Of a stretch of DNA of 53,782 nucleotides, positions 41,889 to 50,543 are shown in pieces. Both the position numbers and the translations under genes were made by a program. Every line of letters starts with the position of its first letter. Within the stretch, counting starts at the first letter, position 1. The notes beneath the pieces are model-generated. The model had not been told where the DNA came from. It worked only from the letters and a program-made list of their open reading frames with translations, and did no database searches. The DNA is from JOPF133 sp052144935 (GTDB lineage Bacteria; Acidobacteriota; Terriglobia; Bryobacterales; Bryobacteraceae), in NCBI GenBank assembly GCA_052144935.1, contig JBKQPR010000153.1, forward strand, positions 1 through 53,782, given 5' to 3'.

Positions 41889-43901
41889 CTAGCTTTGAAC
41901 CGTGGCATGTTTCTTCGTGATGCCCACTACTTCGGTGCGGGCGTAGTGCAATTTGATTTTGCTGGGGACCAGGCAGATCAGAGTTCCGCCGATCAATACC
42001 AGGCCGCCAATCCAGATCCACGAAACCAGCGGGAAAACATAGGCCTGAATGACGGCGCGCTGGTTATCGTCGGACATGCCGCCGAAATTCAGATACAGGT
42101 CTTCGTTGGGGCGCATGCGGACACCCACTTCGGAGGTGCCCTGGCGGCTGGCTTTATAGAAGCGCTTTTCCGGTTCCAGGGTGCCCAGCCGCTCGCCGTT
42201 TTTGAACACGTCCATGGCGGCGCGATGCCATCCGTAGTTCTCGTTGTCGCCTTCCTGCAGGTCCACCATCTGGAGCGTGTAGGCGCCCACCGTCATGCTG
42301 TCGCCCTTATTCAGCTCCTTGACTTCGTTGACGTTGAAGGCGTGGCCGGTGAACCCGATGAACATCAGCACGATGCCCATGTGCACCAGGTATCCGCCGT
42401 AGCGGCGGGTGTTTCGATGGGTCAGCTCGACCATGGCGTGCAGCAGATTGAACTGGTTCTTGGCGGCGATGGAACGGCCGCCCTTATAGAATTCCATGAG
42501 CACGGTGAGCGCCACAAACAGGCACAGGCCGAACGATATCAGGGCGTAGAGATTGCGCATTCCCGCGGCGAACAGAGCGGCCACCAGCACCAGGCCGGCG
42601 ATGCCGGGCCATTGGAAATTGCGGCGCAGGCTCTCGATCGACGTCCTCCGCCAGGCGAACAGCGGGCCGACGCCGGTGAGGAGTAACAGGAACAGGCCGA
42701 TGGGAATCATCAGGCGGTTGAACCAATTGCCGTCGAGCGAGATGCGCGTCCCGGAGAAAGTCTCCGACAGGGTGGGGAAAAGCGTGCCCCATAGCACCGC
42801 GAAGCAACTGGCCAGCAGGATGAGGTTGTTAAACAGGAAGCTGGATTCGCGCGAGACGACGCTTTCGAGCTGCGATTCGCTTTTCAGGTAGTCCAGGCGG
42901 TCGAGGATCAGATAGACGGTGGCGGCGATGCCCACCGCCAGGAAGCCGGCGAAATACTTGCCGATATCCGAACGCGCGAACGCGTGGACCGATTCGACGA
43001 AGCCGGAGCGCGTCATGAAGGTGCCCAGAATGCAGAGGAAGAAGGTGGTGGAGATGAGCACCATGTTCCAGACCTTCATCATGCCCTTCTTTTCCTGCAT
43101 CATGACGGAGTGCAAGAACGCCGTGCCGCTGAGCCAGGGGAGCAGCGAGGCGTTCTCGACAGGGTCCCAACCCCAGTAGCCGCCCCATCCGAGGACGTGG
43201 TAGGCCCAGGCCGCGCCCAGCATGACGCCGGTGCCCTGGAACAGCCAGGTGACCAGCGTCCAGCGGCGGGTGGTCTGGATCCAGCCATCGCCGGGCTGGC
43301 GGGTAATCAGCGAGCCCATGGCGAAGGCAAACGGTACCGCGAACCCGACGTATCCCAGGTAAAGCATGGGCGGGTGAATGGCCATGGCGGGATATTGCAG
43401 CAGGGGGCTGAGGCCGTTGCCGTCGGGCACCGCGATGATCAGCTTATCGGTGGCCAGCATCTGGAAGGGATTGGCGATGAAGTTATTGAGGGTCAGGAAG
43501 AAGACCTGAATGGTGGCGAGCACGCCCACCACCCAGGGCATCATGTCGCGGTGCTTGCGCCGGTTGGTGAAGACCACCACCGAGGCATAGGTGGAAAGGA
43601 GGAAGCTCCAGAAGAGCAGCGAGCCTTCCTGTCCGCCCCACCAGGCGGCGAACTTGTAGAGGGTGGGCATGGCGCGGTTGGAATGCTCGGCCACATAAGC
43701 GAAGTGGAAGTCGCCGGTGAGCAGCGAATAGACCAGGATGCCCGAGGCGAGAGTGATGAGCGCCCACACCGAATAAACCGCGCGGGAGCCGCTAACTACC
43801 AGAAAAGGCTTGGCTTTGATGCGGCCAACCACGGAGGCTACGGCGGCGTACAAAGCCAGACACAAGGCCAGCAGGATGGCCAGCGAACCCAGATTTTCCA
43901 T
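41889..43901 (-). CDS. ccmF: heme lyase subunit CcmF
   Basis: A 670-residue polytopic membrane protein that joins heme from CcmE to apocytochrome thiols. The WWD domain is clear as WGGYWGWDPVENASLLPWLSG (about residues 236-256). Conserved histidines and flanks include MAIHPPMLYLGYVG (about 172) and AFLHSVMMQEKKG. About 14-15 transmembrane helices are visible, with a large periplasmic part near the C-terminus (TVGAYTLQMVDLQEGDNENYGW). ATG 43901 is 12 bp after ccmE. Full length, no damage. Confidence 0.96.
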   Translation of the reverse strand: MENLGSLAILLALCLALYAAVASVVGRIKAKPFLVVSGSRAVYSVWALITLASGILVYSLLTGDFHFAYVAEHSNRAMPTLYKFAAWWGGQEGSLLFWSFLLSTYASVVVFTNRRKHRDMMPWVVGVLATIQVFFLTLNNFIANPFQMLATDKLIIAVPDGNGLSPLLQYPAMAIHPPMLYLGYVGFAVPFAFAMGSLITRQPGDGWIQTTRRWTLVTWLFQGTGVMLGAAWAYHVLGWGGYWGWDPVENASLLPWLSGTAFLHSVMMQEKKGMMKVWNMVLISTTFFLCILGTFMTRSGFVESVHAFARSDIGKYFAGFLAVGIAATVYLILDRLDYLKSESQLESVVSRESSFLFNNLILLASCFAVLWGTLFPTLSETFSGTRISLDGNWFNRLMIPIGLFLLLLTGVGPLFAWRRTSIESLRRNFQWPGIAGLVLVAALFAAGMRNLYALISFGLCLFVALTVLMEFYKGGRSIAAKNQFNLLHAMVELTHRNTRRYGGYLVHMGIVLMFIGFTGHAFNVNEVKELNKGDSMTVGAYTLQMVDLQEGDNENYGWHRAAMDVFKNGERLGTLEPEKRFYKASRQGTSEVGVRMRPNEDLYLNFGGMSDDNQRAVIQAYVFPLVSWIWIGGLVLIGGTLICLVPSKIKLHYARTEVVGITKKHATVQS

Positions 43902-43913
43902 ATCCCCTCGTAC

Positions 43914-44387
43914 TTAGATGCTCTTACCGTTATTGATATTGGGAGCGGACTTACCGGGCGCCAGTTGTCCCGGTTTCGCCTCATACTTAGACGCGCACTT
44001 GGCCTGAATTCTTCCCGCTCGGAAGACGCCGTCTTTGTCGAGCTTACCGTCGGCCAAGGCCTGGGCGCCGTCTTTAAAGGTGTCCGGCAAGGGGTCCGTG
44101 CCGGTGTAGGCGACCTTGATCCGCAGGTTACGGACGTCCGCCGTCTGGGCAAGGGCCGGGTCCTGCGCGAGGACGAATTGCACCTGATTGCCAACGCGTT
44201 GGATCGAGCCGTTTTCGACAAAGCCTTCAATGCGGGTGCGCTGGCCATACGCGGTATTGCCAAGCTTGCTGAGCTCGGCAACGGTCTTGTAGTAGGTTTT
44301 ATTTTCGCCCATGCCGGCGGCTGCCAGCCAGACGAGAGTGCCGATGACGACCACGATTAGCGCCGCGAATTTGCCATATTTTTTCAT
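43914..44387 (-). CDS. ccmE: heme chaperone CcmE, CxxxY variant
   Basis: A 157-residue membrane-anchored OB-fold heme chaperone. Anchor helix residues 7-24 (FAALIVVVIGTLVWLAAA). The heme-binding segment is AKCASKYEA: Cys131 and Tyr135 (CxxxY) instead of the HxxxY common in proteobacteria. This variant is known from archaea and some deltaproteobacteria, where heme attaches to cysteine. ATG 44387 is supported by the anchor and by GAGGGAC a few bases upstream. The frame upstream is open without a stop into the previous gene, so a longer fusion is possible but would bury the anchor. Confidence 0.9.
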   Translation of the reverse strand: MKKYGKFAALIVVVIGTLVWLAAAGMGENKTYYKTVAELSKLGNTAYGQRTRIEGFVENGSIQRVGNQVQFVLAQDPALAQTADVRNLRIKVAYTGTDPLPDTFKDGAQALADGKLDKDGVFRAGRIQAKCASKYEAKPGQLAPGKSAPNINNGKSI

Positions 44388-45110
44388 GCCTATCCGTCCC
44401 TCTGAAACTATAGTATAACCCGAAATATTTGCGGGATAATCAGACATTTTTGACTCTTTTGTGGGAATCTTCGACATACCCGCAAACGAGGGGAGCGAGG
44501 GGAGGGGAGGGGACTGGGAGGGATCGAAGCTGGCGTGATTCGTAGGAACGAACCCAATTTTGGGCTTAGTCTTTTGAGATGAAGGGATTGGAGGCGGCGT
44601 GGCCGGCTCAGCGGAGGTGAGGGCGAGTTCGGCGCGCGCGGGAGGCGGCGTGAAAGGCTCCATGGAGTCAGGGAGAGCGGCGTTTTCGGCCAAATCGGGT
44701 TCGTCCAAAGGGACCTTAATCATATGAGGCGGTTCGGGTTCGGCCTCCACAATGGGTTCGTTCGGGAATTCCGCGCGCAGGGACTTGAGGCGGCCGAATG
44801 CCTCGATCGCCCGGCGGTATAAACGTTCGGTCTGGGCCTGATAGCGAAGCAACAACGGCCACACGTTGGACTGAGCCTTGGAGCCGGCATGGACGGGTTG
44901 GTAGACGGAGACGAGGCCGGCTTTCAGATGGTTGACGCCTTCGAGGCGGACGACGGAGAAGCCGGAGGCGGTAAAGCCGTGTTCGCGGAGGTTTTGGGCG
45001 AAGCGGGCCTTCCCTTCGGGGGTGCGCGGGCCGGTCGAGCGAGCCGCATTGGCGGGATCAGGGGGCACCCCGGCAGCGAGTTGCTTTTCGGAAATGGAGG
45101 ATTGTAGCAT
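44388..45110 (-). CDS. STGPRTPEGK-type hypothetical protein, open in frame into ccmE
   Basis: From ATG 45110 (or 45131) the frame gives MLQSSISEKQLAAG then ANAARSTGPRTPEGKARFAQNLREHGF, a signature I associate with a large, uncharacterised group in Acidobacteria and Planctomycetes. Helical and Arg/Glu-rich segments follow (LLLRYQAQTERLYRRAIEAFGRLKSLRAEFPNEP), then a Pro/Ser-rich tail. No stop codon is found before ccmE ATG 44387, so the ORF runs on in frame for 398 residues in all. Related proteins are free-standing, so loss of the stop codon or of a 3' piece is likely. No function known. Confidence 0.65.
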
Positions 45111-45187
45111 GTGATGTTCCTCAACCGACATGTAGCATGCGAGATGCGGCTGGGCGGCAGGCGGCGGCGGTAAGTGGTTGGAGGGGA

Positions 45188-45436
45188 AAGGAATCCGGGA
45201 GGCCCAGATTCTACGTGCTGTCCGGCGAGGCGGGCATGTGGTTCGGAGAAGGGTTGCGCGGGCATGTGTGGGTGCGGGCGGGCGATTTCCTGTATATCCC
45301 CGCCAACGTGCCGCACCTGCCGTACAACCCCAGCGATAGCGTGCCTTGCGTGGGCATCGTGGCGCGCACCGATCCGAACGAGCAGGAGAGCGTGACGCTT
45401 GTCGGCCTGGCGGATCCGGGCGTGGCGACCCGGTAG
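45188..45436 (+). pseudogene. C-terminal remnant of a cupin gene
   Basis: Reads RPRFYVLSGEAGMWFGEG, then VWVRAGDFLYIPANVPHLPYNP and VARTDPNEQESVTL, the second half of a small cupin beta-barrel. The N-terminal half is missing, and the frame reaches into the start of the convergent STGPRTPEGK-type gene. Apparently an insertion or deletion removed the 5' part. Confidence 0.65.
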
Positions 45437-45463
45437 GCTGGCGGGCCGCCGGGACCGATCTGC

Positions 45464-46321
45464 TTACCAATACCCGTTCCGCGACACCGGCTTCCGGCAC
45501 CGGGCGCAGAACTCGGCGCCCTTTACATCCAGGCGCTCGACGGCGTGGCTGGAGGCCATCACGCAGCGCCAATCCGGGCAGTGGCGCAGCCCGAAGGTGT
45601 GGCCCAACTCATGGCCGGCTTCTTTGATCAGGCGCTCGCGCAGCAGGTCCTCGCGCGCGGGCAGGCCGTAGAACTCCTCGGCGAGACGGGCCATCGAGAC
45701 GAGCGCGCAGTTGCCGTCCAGTTGCGCTTCGCCGAAGACAAAAGTGAGCACGGGGACGAAGAGATCGCAGTCCGTCACGCCCAGCACGCGCGCGTCGGGG
45801 TCGCTGGTCTGCTCAAGGCGCTGCAGGACGGCGGTCGAGTAATACTGGTTGCGGCGCGGGTCCAGGGCAAAGGAAATGTCGAGCGTGGTGGGGCGAATGC
45901 GGCAAGGGGTTTGGAAGATCCGCGCGAGGGCTACGGCAAGCTGCTCCAGGCGGTCGAGGCGCGGCTCGCTGCGGAAGCTGGCAGGCAGAGGGTTGGCAGG
46001 CGGAAGCGCCCGCCCCACATTGGAGGCAGGGTTGGCAGGCGGAAGCGCCCGCCCCACATTGAAGGCGGGGTTGGCAGGCGGGGTGCCTGCTGGGCCAGGC
46101 TGCCACACATTGGAGGCGGGGTTGCCAGGGTTGGCAGGCGGAAGCGCCTGCCCCACATTGGAGGCAGGGTTGGCAGGCGGGGTGCCTGCTGGGCCAGGCT
46201 GCCACAAATTGGAGGCGGGGTTGCCAGGGTTGGCAGGCGGAAGCGCCTGCCCCCCATTGCCGAAGAGCGGGATTAGGTGAATCGGCTTCACTTCACTCCA
46301 CGTCACTTCACTACACTTCAC
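45464..46321 (-). CDS. archaemetzincin-like metalloprotease with repeat-encoded N-terminal insert
   Basis: A metzincin of the M54 (archaemetzincin) family. The extended zinc motif HELGHTFGLRHC (HExxHxxGxxHxxC) is intact, followed by CVMASS, and CARC closes the second zinc site. The core is about 185 residues. Ahead of it is VKPIHLIPLFGNG, the natural start of this family. Between that start and the core (RSEPRLDRLEQLAVALARIF) lies about 90 residues of Pro/Ala/Asn repeats encoded by the array 45995-46257. Start codons possible are ATG 46321 (in a tandem repeat) or GTG 46291 (giving VKPIHLIP). The inserted part would sit between the first beta strand and the rest. Confidence 0.82.
   Translation of the reverse strand: MKCSEVTWSEVKPIHLIPLFGNGGQALPPANPGNPASNLWQPGPAGTPPANPASNVGQALPPANPGNPASNVWQPGPAGTPPANPAFNVGRALPPANPASNVGRALPPANPLPASFRSEPRLDRLEQLAVALARIFQTPCRIRPTTLDISFALDPRRNQYYSTAVLQRLEQTSDPDARVLGVTDCDLFVPVLTFVFGEAQLDGNCALVSMARLAEEFYGLPAREDLLRERLIKEAGHELGHTFGLRHCPDWRCVMASSHAVERLDVKGAEFCARCRKPVSRNGYW
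45995..46257. repeat. in-frame tandem array of 39- and 60-bp units inside the archaemetzincin gene
   Basis: The word ggcaggcgg recurs at about 45995, 46034, 46073, 46133, 46172 and 46232, giving periods 39, 39, 60, 39, 60, all divisible by three. Units encode 13 residues (ANPASNVGRALPP) or 20 residues with an added WQPGPAGT piece. Each shorter unit can fold as ggcaggcg-gaag-cgcctgcc. Confidence 0.92.
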
Positions 46322-46356
46322 TTCACGTCACTTTACTTCACGTCACTTTACTTCAG
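46285..46356. repeat. degenerate 10- to 17-bp direct repeats (acttcacgtc)
   Basis: The stretch between archaemetzincin and the response regulator is built from variants of cttcacgtcactttacttca. It overlaps the stop codon of the response regulator (46348-46350) and supplies the possible ATG start of the archaemetzincin gene at 46321. Confidence 0.8.
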
Positions 46357-47712
46357 GCCATAGCGGCGGAGCTTGTTGTAGAGGGTGGTCCGGTCGATAT
46401 CCAGAATTCGCGCGGCCCGCGACAGGTTATGCTGCGTCTCGCGCAAAATGCGCTCGATATGGGCCCGCTCGATATCCTCCAGGGTTTTTCCGCCCTTGAT
46501 CTCTTCGGCCTGAAACTGGAAGGAGAAATCGCCCGGGCGGATCTCGGGACCGCGGCCCACCACCAGGGCGCGCTCCACGGCGTTTTCGAGCTCGCGCACA
46601 TTGCCCGGCCAATCGTGGCGCATCAGCAGCTCCAGCGCCTCGGGGGAGATCTGCGGCATGGGCCGGCTGGTGGCCAGGCAGAACTTATTCAGGAAATGGT
46701 TGACCAGCAGCGGAATATCTTCGCGGCGCTCGCGCAGGGGCGGAAGGTCGATGCAGAAAACGTGCAGGCGGTAGTATAAGTCGGGGCGGAATGCGCCCGC
46801 CTTCACCAGCGCTTCCAGGTTCTTATTGGTGGCGGCGATGGCGCGGAAATCCACCTTGATCGGCTGGTTGCCGCCCACCCTGACGATCTCCTTTTCCTGT
46901 AACACGCGGAGCAAGTCGGTCTGGGTCCTGAGACTGATATCGCTGATCTCGTCCAAGAAAACGCTGCCGCCGTCGGCCACTTCGAACTTACCCTTCTTGC
47001 GGTACTGCGCGCCGGTGAAGGCGCCCTTCTCAAAACCGAACAGCTCGCTTTCGAGCAGGGTTTCGGTGAGCGCGCCGCAGTGAATCGTCACCATGGGCAT
47101 GTAGCGGCGCGGCCCGGCGGCGTGGATGGCGCGCGCCACGACTTCCTTTCCGGTGCCGCTTTCGCCGGTGATCAACACGGTGGCTTCGGTGGGCGCCACC
47201 ATTTCGATCAGCTCGGCGACCTTTTTCATGGCGGGGCTTTTGCCGATCATCTCGGTGCCCGGAAAACTCTCCTGCAGATTCTCGCGCAGGCGCACCACTT
47301 CCCGGCGGGCGCGTTTGTGCTCCAGCGCGTTGGAGACCAGGTGCGACAGCTCATCGGGGTCGACCGGCTTGGTGATGTAGTCGTAGGCGCCGAGCTTGAG
47401 GGCCTGCACGGCGGTATCCACGGACGCGTAGCCGGTCATCATGATGACAGTGAGGTCTGGATCGGCTTCCTTCAGGCGCGATTGAAGCTCCATCCCGTCC
47501 ATGCCAGGCATTTTGATGTCGAGCAGGGCGATATCGTAATCGGCATGCTGGATGAGTTCCAGCGCTTCGCGGGCGCCGCCGGCGGGTTTGGCCGTGTAGC
47601 CCTCGCTGGTAAACCACTTGCTCAGCGAATCGCGCACCACCAGCTCGTCGTCGACGATCAAGATGCGCCCCTTGGTTTGGATGCCCACCGGGGACTCAGT
47701 CGCTGTTGCCAT
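46348..47712 (-). CDS. NtrC-family sigma-54 response regulator
   Basis: A 454-residue transcription activator. Receiver domain 15-128 with acidic pair DDE (21-23), phosphoacceptor Asp65 (LLDIKMPG) and KPVD. AAA+ domain about 155-390 with Walker A GESGTGKEV, sigma-54 contact loop GAFTGA, Walker B VFLDEISD, and R-finger region. A Fis-type helix-turn-helix closes the protein (RILRETQHNLSRAARILDIDRTTLYNKLRRYGL). It lies 12 bp after the heme-containing sensor kinase gene, so the two form a pair. Targets probably have -24/-12 promoters and include this operon (an inference). Confidence 0.95.
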   Translation of the reverse strand: MATATESPVGIQTKGRILIVDDELVVRDSLSKWFTSEGYTAKPAGGAREALELIQHADYDIALLDIKMPGMDGMELQSRLKEADPDLTVIMMTGYASVDTAVQALKLGAYDYITKPVDPDELSHLVSNALEHKRARREVVRLRENLQESFPGTEMIGKSPAMKKVAELIEMVAPTEATVLITGESGTGKEVVARAIHAAGPRRYMPMVTIHCGALTETLLESELFGFEKGAFTGAQYRKKGKFEVADGGSVFLDEISDISLRTQTDLLRVLQEKEIVRVGGNQPIKVDFRAIAATNKNLEALVKAGAFRPDLYYRLHVFCIDLPPLRERREDIPLLVNHFLNKFCLATSRPMPQISPEALELLMRHDWPGNVRELENAVERALVVGRGPEIRPGDFSFQFQAEEIKGGKTLEDIERAHIERILRETQHNLSRAARILDIDRTTLYNKLRRYGLK

Positions 47713-47724
47713 AAGTTTTCTCCC

Positions 47725-49365
47725 TTAATTCTTCATTACGCTACGCCCCGCCAAAGCGGGTTGAGCCGGTCCGGGTGCGGGTGCGGCCGCGGAGTCCGGC
47801 GCGGGCGGCAGGGCCACCGTGAATTCGGTTCCTTCGCCCGGCGTGGAGCGGACCGAGATCTCACCCGCGTGCTGCTCCACGATGCTATGCGCCACTGCCA
47901 GCCCCAGGCCCGTCCGGTTCTGGTCCTCTTTGGTTGTGAAAAACGGATCGAAGATGTGCGGCAGAACGTCTTCCGGAATGCCGCTGCCGGTGTCCTTCAC
48001 GCGCACCAGAAGCTGATCGGATTGGGAGTCGCAGGCCGTCGAAACCTCCAGCCGCCCGCCCTTGGGCATGGCCTCGCCGGCGTTGACCATCAGGACCAGC
48101 ACCACCTGTTGCAGTTGGTTGGCGTCGCACTCGGCCGGCGGCAGGCCGTCCGCCAGCCGTTCGGTCAGCTCGACATTCTGCATGGCCAGCTTATGCTGCA
48201 CCAGCAGCACGGCGCGGTGCACCACCGTGTTCAGGTCGTTGGGTTCGCGGTGGCTGGGGGCCTGGCGCGAAAACGTCAGCAGGTTCTTCACCAGCTCGCC
48301 GCAGCGCTTGCTTTCGCGCTCGATGGTCTGAAGCTGCTCGACCAGTTCCTCGCGCGCCGGAATGTCGCGCTTCTGAATCTCGCGCAGCACCAGCCGCGCA
48401 TAGGTGAGGATTCCGAACAGCGGATTGTTGATCTCGTGCGCCACGGTGGCCGCCAGTTTGCCGATGGAGGCCATCTTCTCGGAGCTGAGCAGGGTCTTGT
48501 GGACACGCTCCAACTCGGCGGTCTTGCGGCGCACCTGCTCCTCGATGTGGGCCTGCACGCCGGCCACTTTGGCGGTCATCTTGTTGAACGAGGCGGCCAG
48601 GTCGCCCAACTCGTCTTCCGAGCGGATGGGCAGCCGGTAATCCAAGTCGCCGCCGGCCACGCGGTGAGTGCCATCGATCAACGCCTTGACGGGCCGGTAG
48701 ACCACGATCCACATGAACAGCACCGCCGCCAGGCATCCGAAGACGATGGCGCCGGCCAGGAACCACTTGAGGGCCGCCTGGTGCGCGGCCACCTGCTCGT
48801 CCACCGCGGCGAGCGAGAGATCGGCATCCACCACGCCGAGCACGGTCTGCCCGGGCGGATGCACGTGGCAGGCGGCGTTGGAGCATTCCGCGGAGTTGGC
48901 GATGGGCTGGATGACGCCCAACACGCGGTGGCCCTGGCGGTCGCTGAAGATACGGGCGCGGTCGCGGCGGCTGAGCTTGGTCAAAGGGGCCGATTGCGCA
49001 TGGCAGGCGAAGCACTGCTCGGCCGTCTTGTCCACCACCGCGTTGCGCTCCTTGGGGTCGGTGGAGACGGTGATGCGCCCTTCCTTGTTGAAGATGCGGA
49101 TGCGCTGGATGCCCGGCTCGCTGCCCAGTTCCTGGATGACGTTGTAGAGCGCTTCGCGATCGTTGCGCAGCATGTCGTAACGCGTGCTGCGCAGAATCAC
49201 GTCGGAGACGCGCTGGGCGGACTGCTTGACCATGTCCTCGCTCTGGGCGCGCTCGATCCGTAAGTTGAGGAAGCCGAACAGTGTGAAAAAGGCCGCCGTG
49301 CTCGCGATCACACACACCGCGAGCTTGGCGGCCAGCCCAAACCGGATTTGCGCCCGCAGATTCAT
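47725..49365 (-). CDS. sensor histidine kinase with c-type heme motifs
   Basis: A 546-residue membrane kinase. TM1 about 12-34, extracytoplasmic domain about 35-200, TM2 201-222, HAMP 223-275, HisKA with phosphoacceptor His310 (ATVAHEINNPLFGIL), and HATPase (VLVLMVNAGEAM; DTGSGIPEDVLPHIFDPFFTTK; GLGLAVAHSI). The outer domain has CFACH (Cys118, Cys121, His122), a classical heme c site, and CSNAACH (Cys161-Cys166-His167), a CX4CH variant. It should therefore sense redox state or a gas through covalent heme. ATG 49365 overlaps the NrfD stop (ATGA). It works with the adjacent response regulator. Confidence 0.93.
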   Translation of the reverse strand: MNLRAQIRFGLAAKLAVCVIASTAAFFTLFGFLNLRIERAQSEDMVKQSAQRVSDVILRSTRYDMLRNDREALYNVIQELGSEPGIQRIRIFNKEGRITVSTDPKERNAVVDKTAEQCFACHAQSAPLTKLSRRDRARIFSDRQGHRVLGVIQPIANSAECSNAACHVHPPGQTVLGVVDADLSLAAVDEQVAAHQAALKWFLAGAIVFGCLAAVLFMWIVVYRPVKALIDGTHRVAGGDLDYRLPIRSEDELGDLAASFNKMTAKVAGVQAHIEEQVRRKTAELERVHKTLLSSEKMASIGKLAATVAHEINNPLFGILTYARLVLREIQKRDIPAREELVEQLQTIERESKRCGELVKNLLTFSRQAPSHREPNDLNTVVHRAVLLVQHKLAMQNVELTERLADGLPPAECDANQLQQVVLVLMVNAGEAMPKGGRLEVSTACDSQSDQLLVRVKDTGSGIPEDVLPHIFDPFFTTKEDQNRTGLGLAVAHSIVEQHAGEISVRSTPGEGTEFTVALPPAPDSAAAPAPGPAQPALAGRSVMKN

Positions 49366-50543
49366 CCCACCGAGACGGGATCCTCCTCCGTTTCTTCGAA
49401 TTCCCCCGGCGCAGACGCGCCCAGGTGGCGCCCCGAGTGCGCCTCGAAAATCGGAAAGTAACCGGCGATCAGGCGGAAGATGGCGAACCCGGAGGCCACG
49501 ATCGAAAGCGTCACCGCGACTTCGCTCCACCTGGGAAAGTAATGCGTGCCGGAGCCGGCCTCAAGCCCGGTGGTGCCTACGTTGAGCCGGTTGGCGATGA
49601 ATCCGAACACCACCATGACCGCGCAGGCGTAGAGCTTGCCGGGCTGCATGCGAATACGGACCTGATAGAGCAGCACCATGGGGACCAGCATCAGGGCGAT
49701 CTCCAGGGCAAACAGCCAGGTTTCGGTGCGATTGCGCAGCAGCACATTCCACACGTGGCGGTGGGTCAGATCCAGGAAGCGGATCCACAGGTAGACGCTG
49801 AGGACCACCGCCAGCACGCGCGCCAGGCTGGCCAATAACGGCAGTTCCAGGGCGCGCCCGAAGGCCCGGCTGCTGTGCCAGGATTCGAAAATGGTCATGG
49901 CCAGCCCGACCGCGATGGACGAAACATAGAACAGCAGCGGCAGGATGGGGCTGTACCACAGGGGATAGAGCTTTTCCGGGACGATCAGGAACAGCGATCC
50001 CAGGGAGCTTTGATGGAGGGTGGAAAGCAGGACGCCCAGGATCATGAGCGGCACCGAGATACGGTGAATCCATTCCATGGGCTTGTGCCAGCCGAATTTC
50101 TCGAACACCACGGGGAGGAATTCCAGGAACAGGACGGTGGTGTAAAGGGTCACGCACCAGGCCACCTCGAACATCACCGAGCGGGGATTCCACATCACCA
50201 GCGGATGCCACAGGCGGTCGGGGCGGCCCAGGTCGTAGAGCAACCCGACAACCACCAGGACATAGCCCAGAAAGGCCGTGAGAATGGCCGGGCGCAGCAC
50301 CGGCTTGTAGCGTTCGATGGCAAAGATATGCACGATCGCCACCAGGGTGAAGCCGCCCGCCGCCAGGCCCACCCCGCACATCACGTCGAAAGCGATCCAG
50401 AGGCCCCAGGGGAACTTGTCGCTCAGATTGGTGGCCCCGCCCAGCCCGTAGAACACCCGCAAGTACGTGGCATACAGCCCGCTCAGCAGGATGGCCGCGA
50501 AAATCGCGCGCCAGAAAGTGATCTTGGGGAGCTTCAGCGTCAT
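49362..50543 (-). CDS. NrfD/HybB-type quinone-interacting membrane subunit
   Basis: A 393-residue polytopic protein of the NrfD/PsrC superfamily, closest in character to HybB. About ten transmembrane helices; conserved features include FPWGLWIAFDVMCGVGLAAGGF (about 44-65) and FGFIANRLNVGTTGLEAG (about 333-350). It exchanges electrons with menaquinone or ubiquinone, usually together with a four-cluster ferredoxin subunit, which is encoded directly upstream and overlapping (50540-50543, ATGA). The upstream extension of the frame is non-coding repeat. No hydrogenase or molybdopterin catalytic subunit lies nearby. Confidence 0.9.
   Translation of the reverse strand: MTLKLPKITFWRAIFAAILLSGLYATYLRVFYGLGGATNLSDKFPWGLWIAFDVMCGVGLAAGGFTLVAIVHIFAIERYKPVLRPAILTAFLGYVLVVVGLLYDLGRPDRLWHPLVMWNPRSVMFEVAWCVTLYTTVLFLEFLPVVFEKFGWHKPMEWIHRISVPLMILGVLLSTLHQSSLGSLFLIVPEKLYPLWYSPILPLLFYVSSIAVGLAMTIFESWHSSRAFGRALELPLLASLARVLAVVLSVYLWIRFLDLTHRHVWNVLLRNRTETWLFALEIALMLVPMVLLYQVRIRMQPGKLYACAVMVVFGFIANRLNVGTTGLEAGSGTHYFPRWSEVAVTLSIVASGFAIFRLIAGYFPIFEAHSGRHLGASAPGEFEETEEDPVSVG

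Noticed and set aside
42984..44360. 458-codon open frame on the + strand
   Set aside because: Antisense to ccmF and ccmE; composition is that of a shadow frame.
45995..46257. CRISPR-like spacing of repeats
   Set aside because: Periods vary (39 and 60 bp), the intervening sequences are themselves repeated, and the array lies in frame within a protease gene. There are no cas genes.
47080..49263. 727-codon open frame on the + strand
   Set aside because: Antisense to the histidine kinase and response regulator, both of which have full catalytic motifs. The + strand translation is His/Gly/Arg-rich without domain character, as expected of GC-rich shadow frames.
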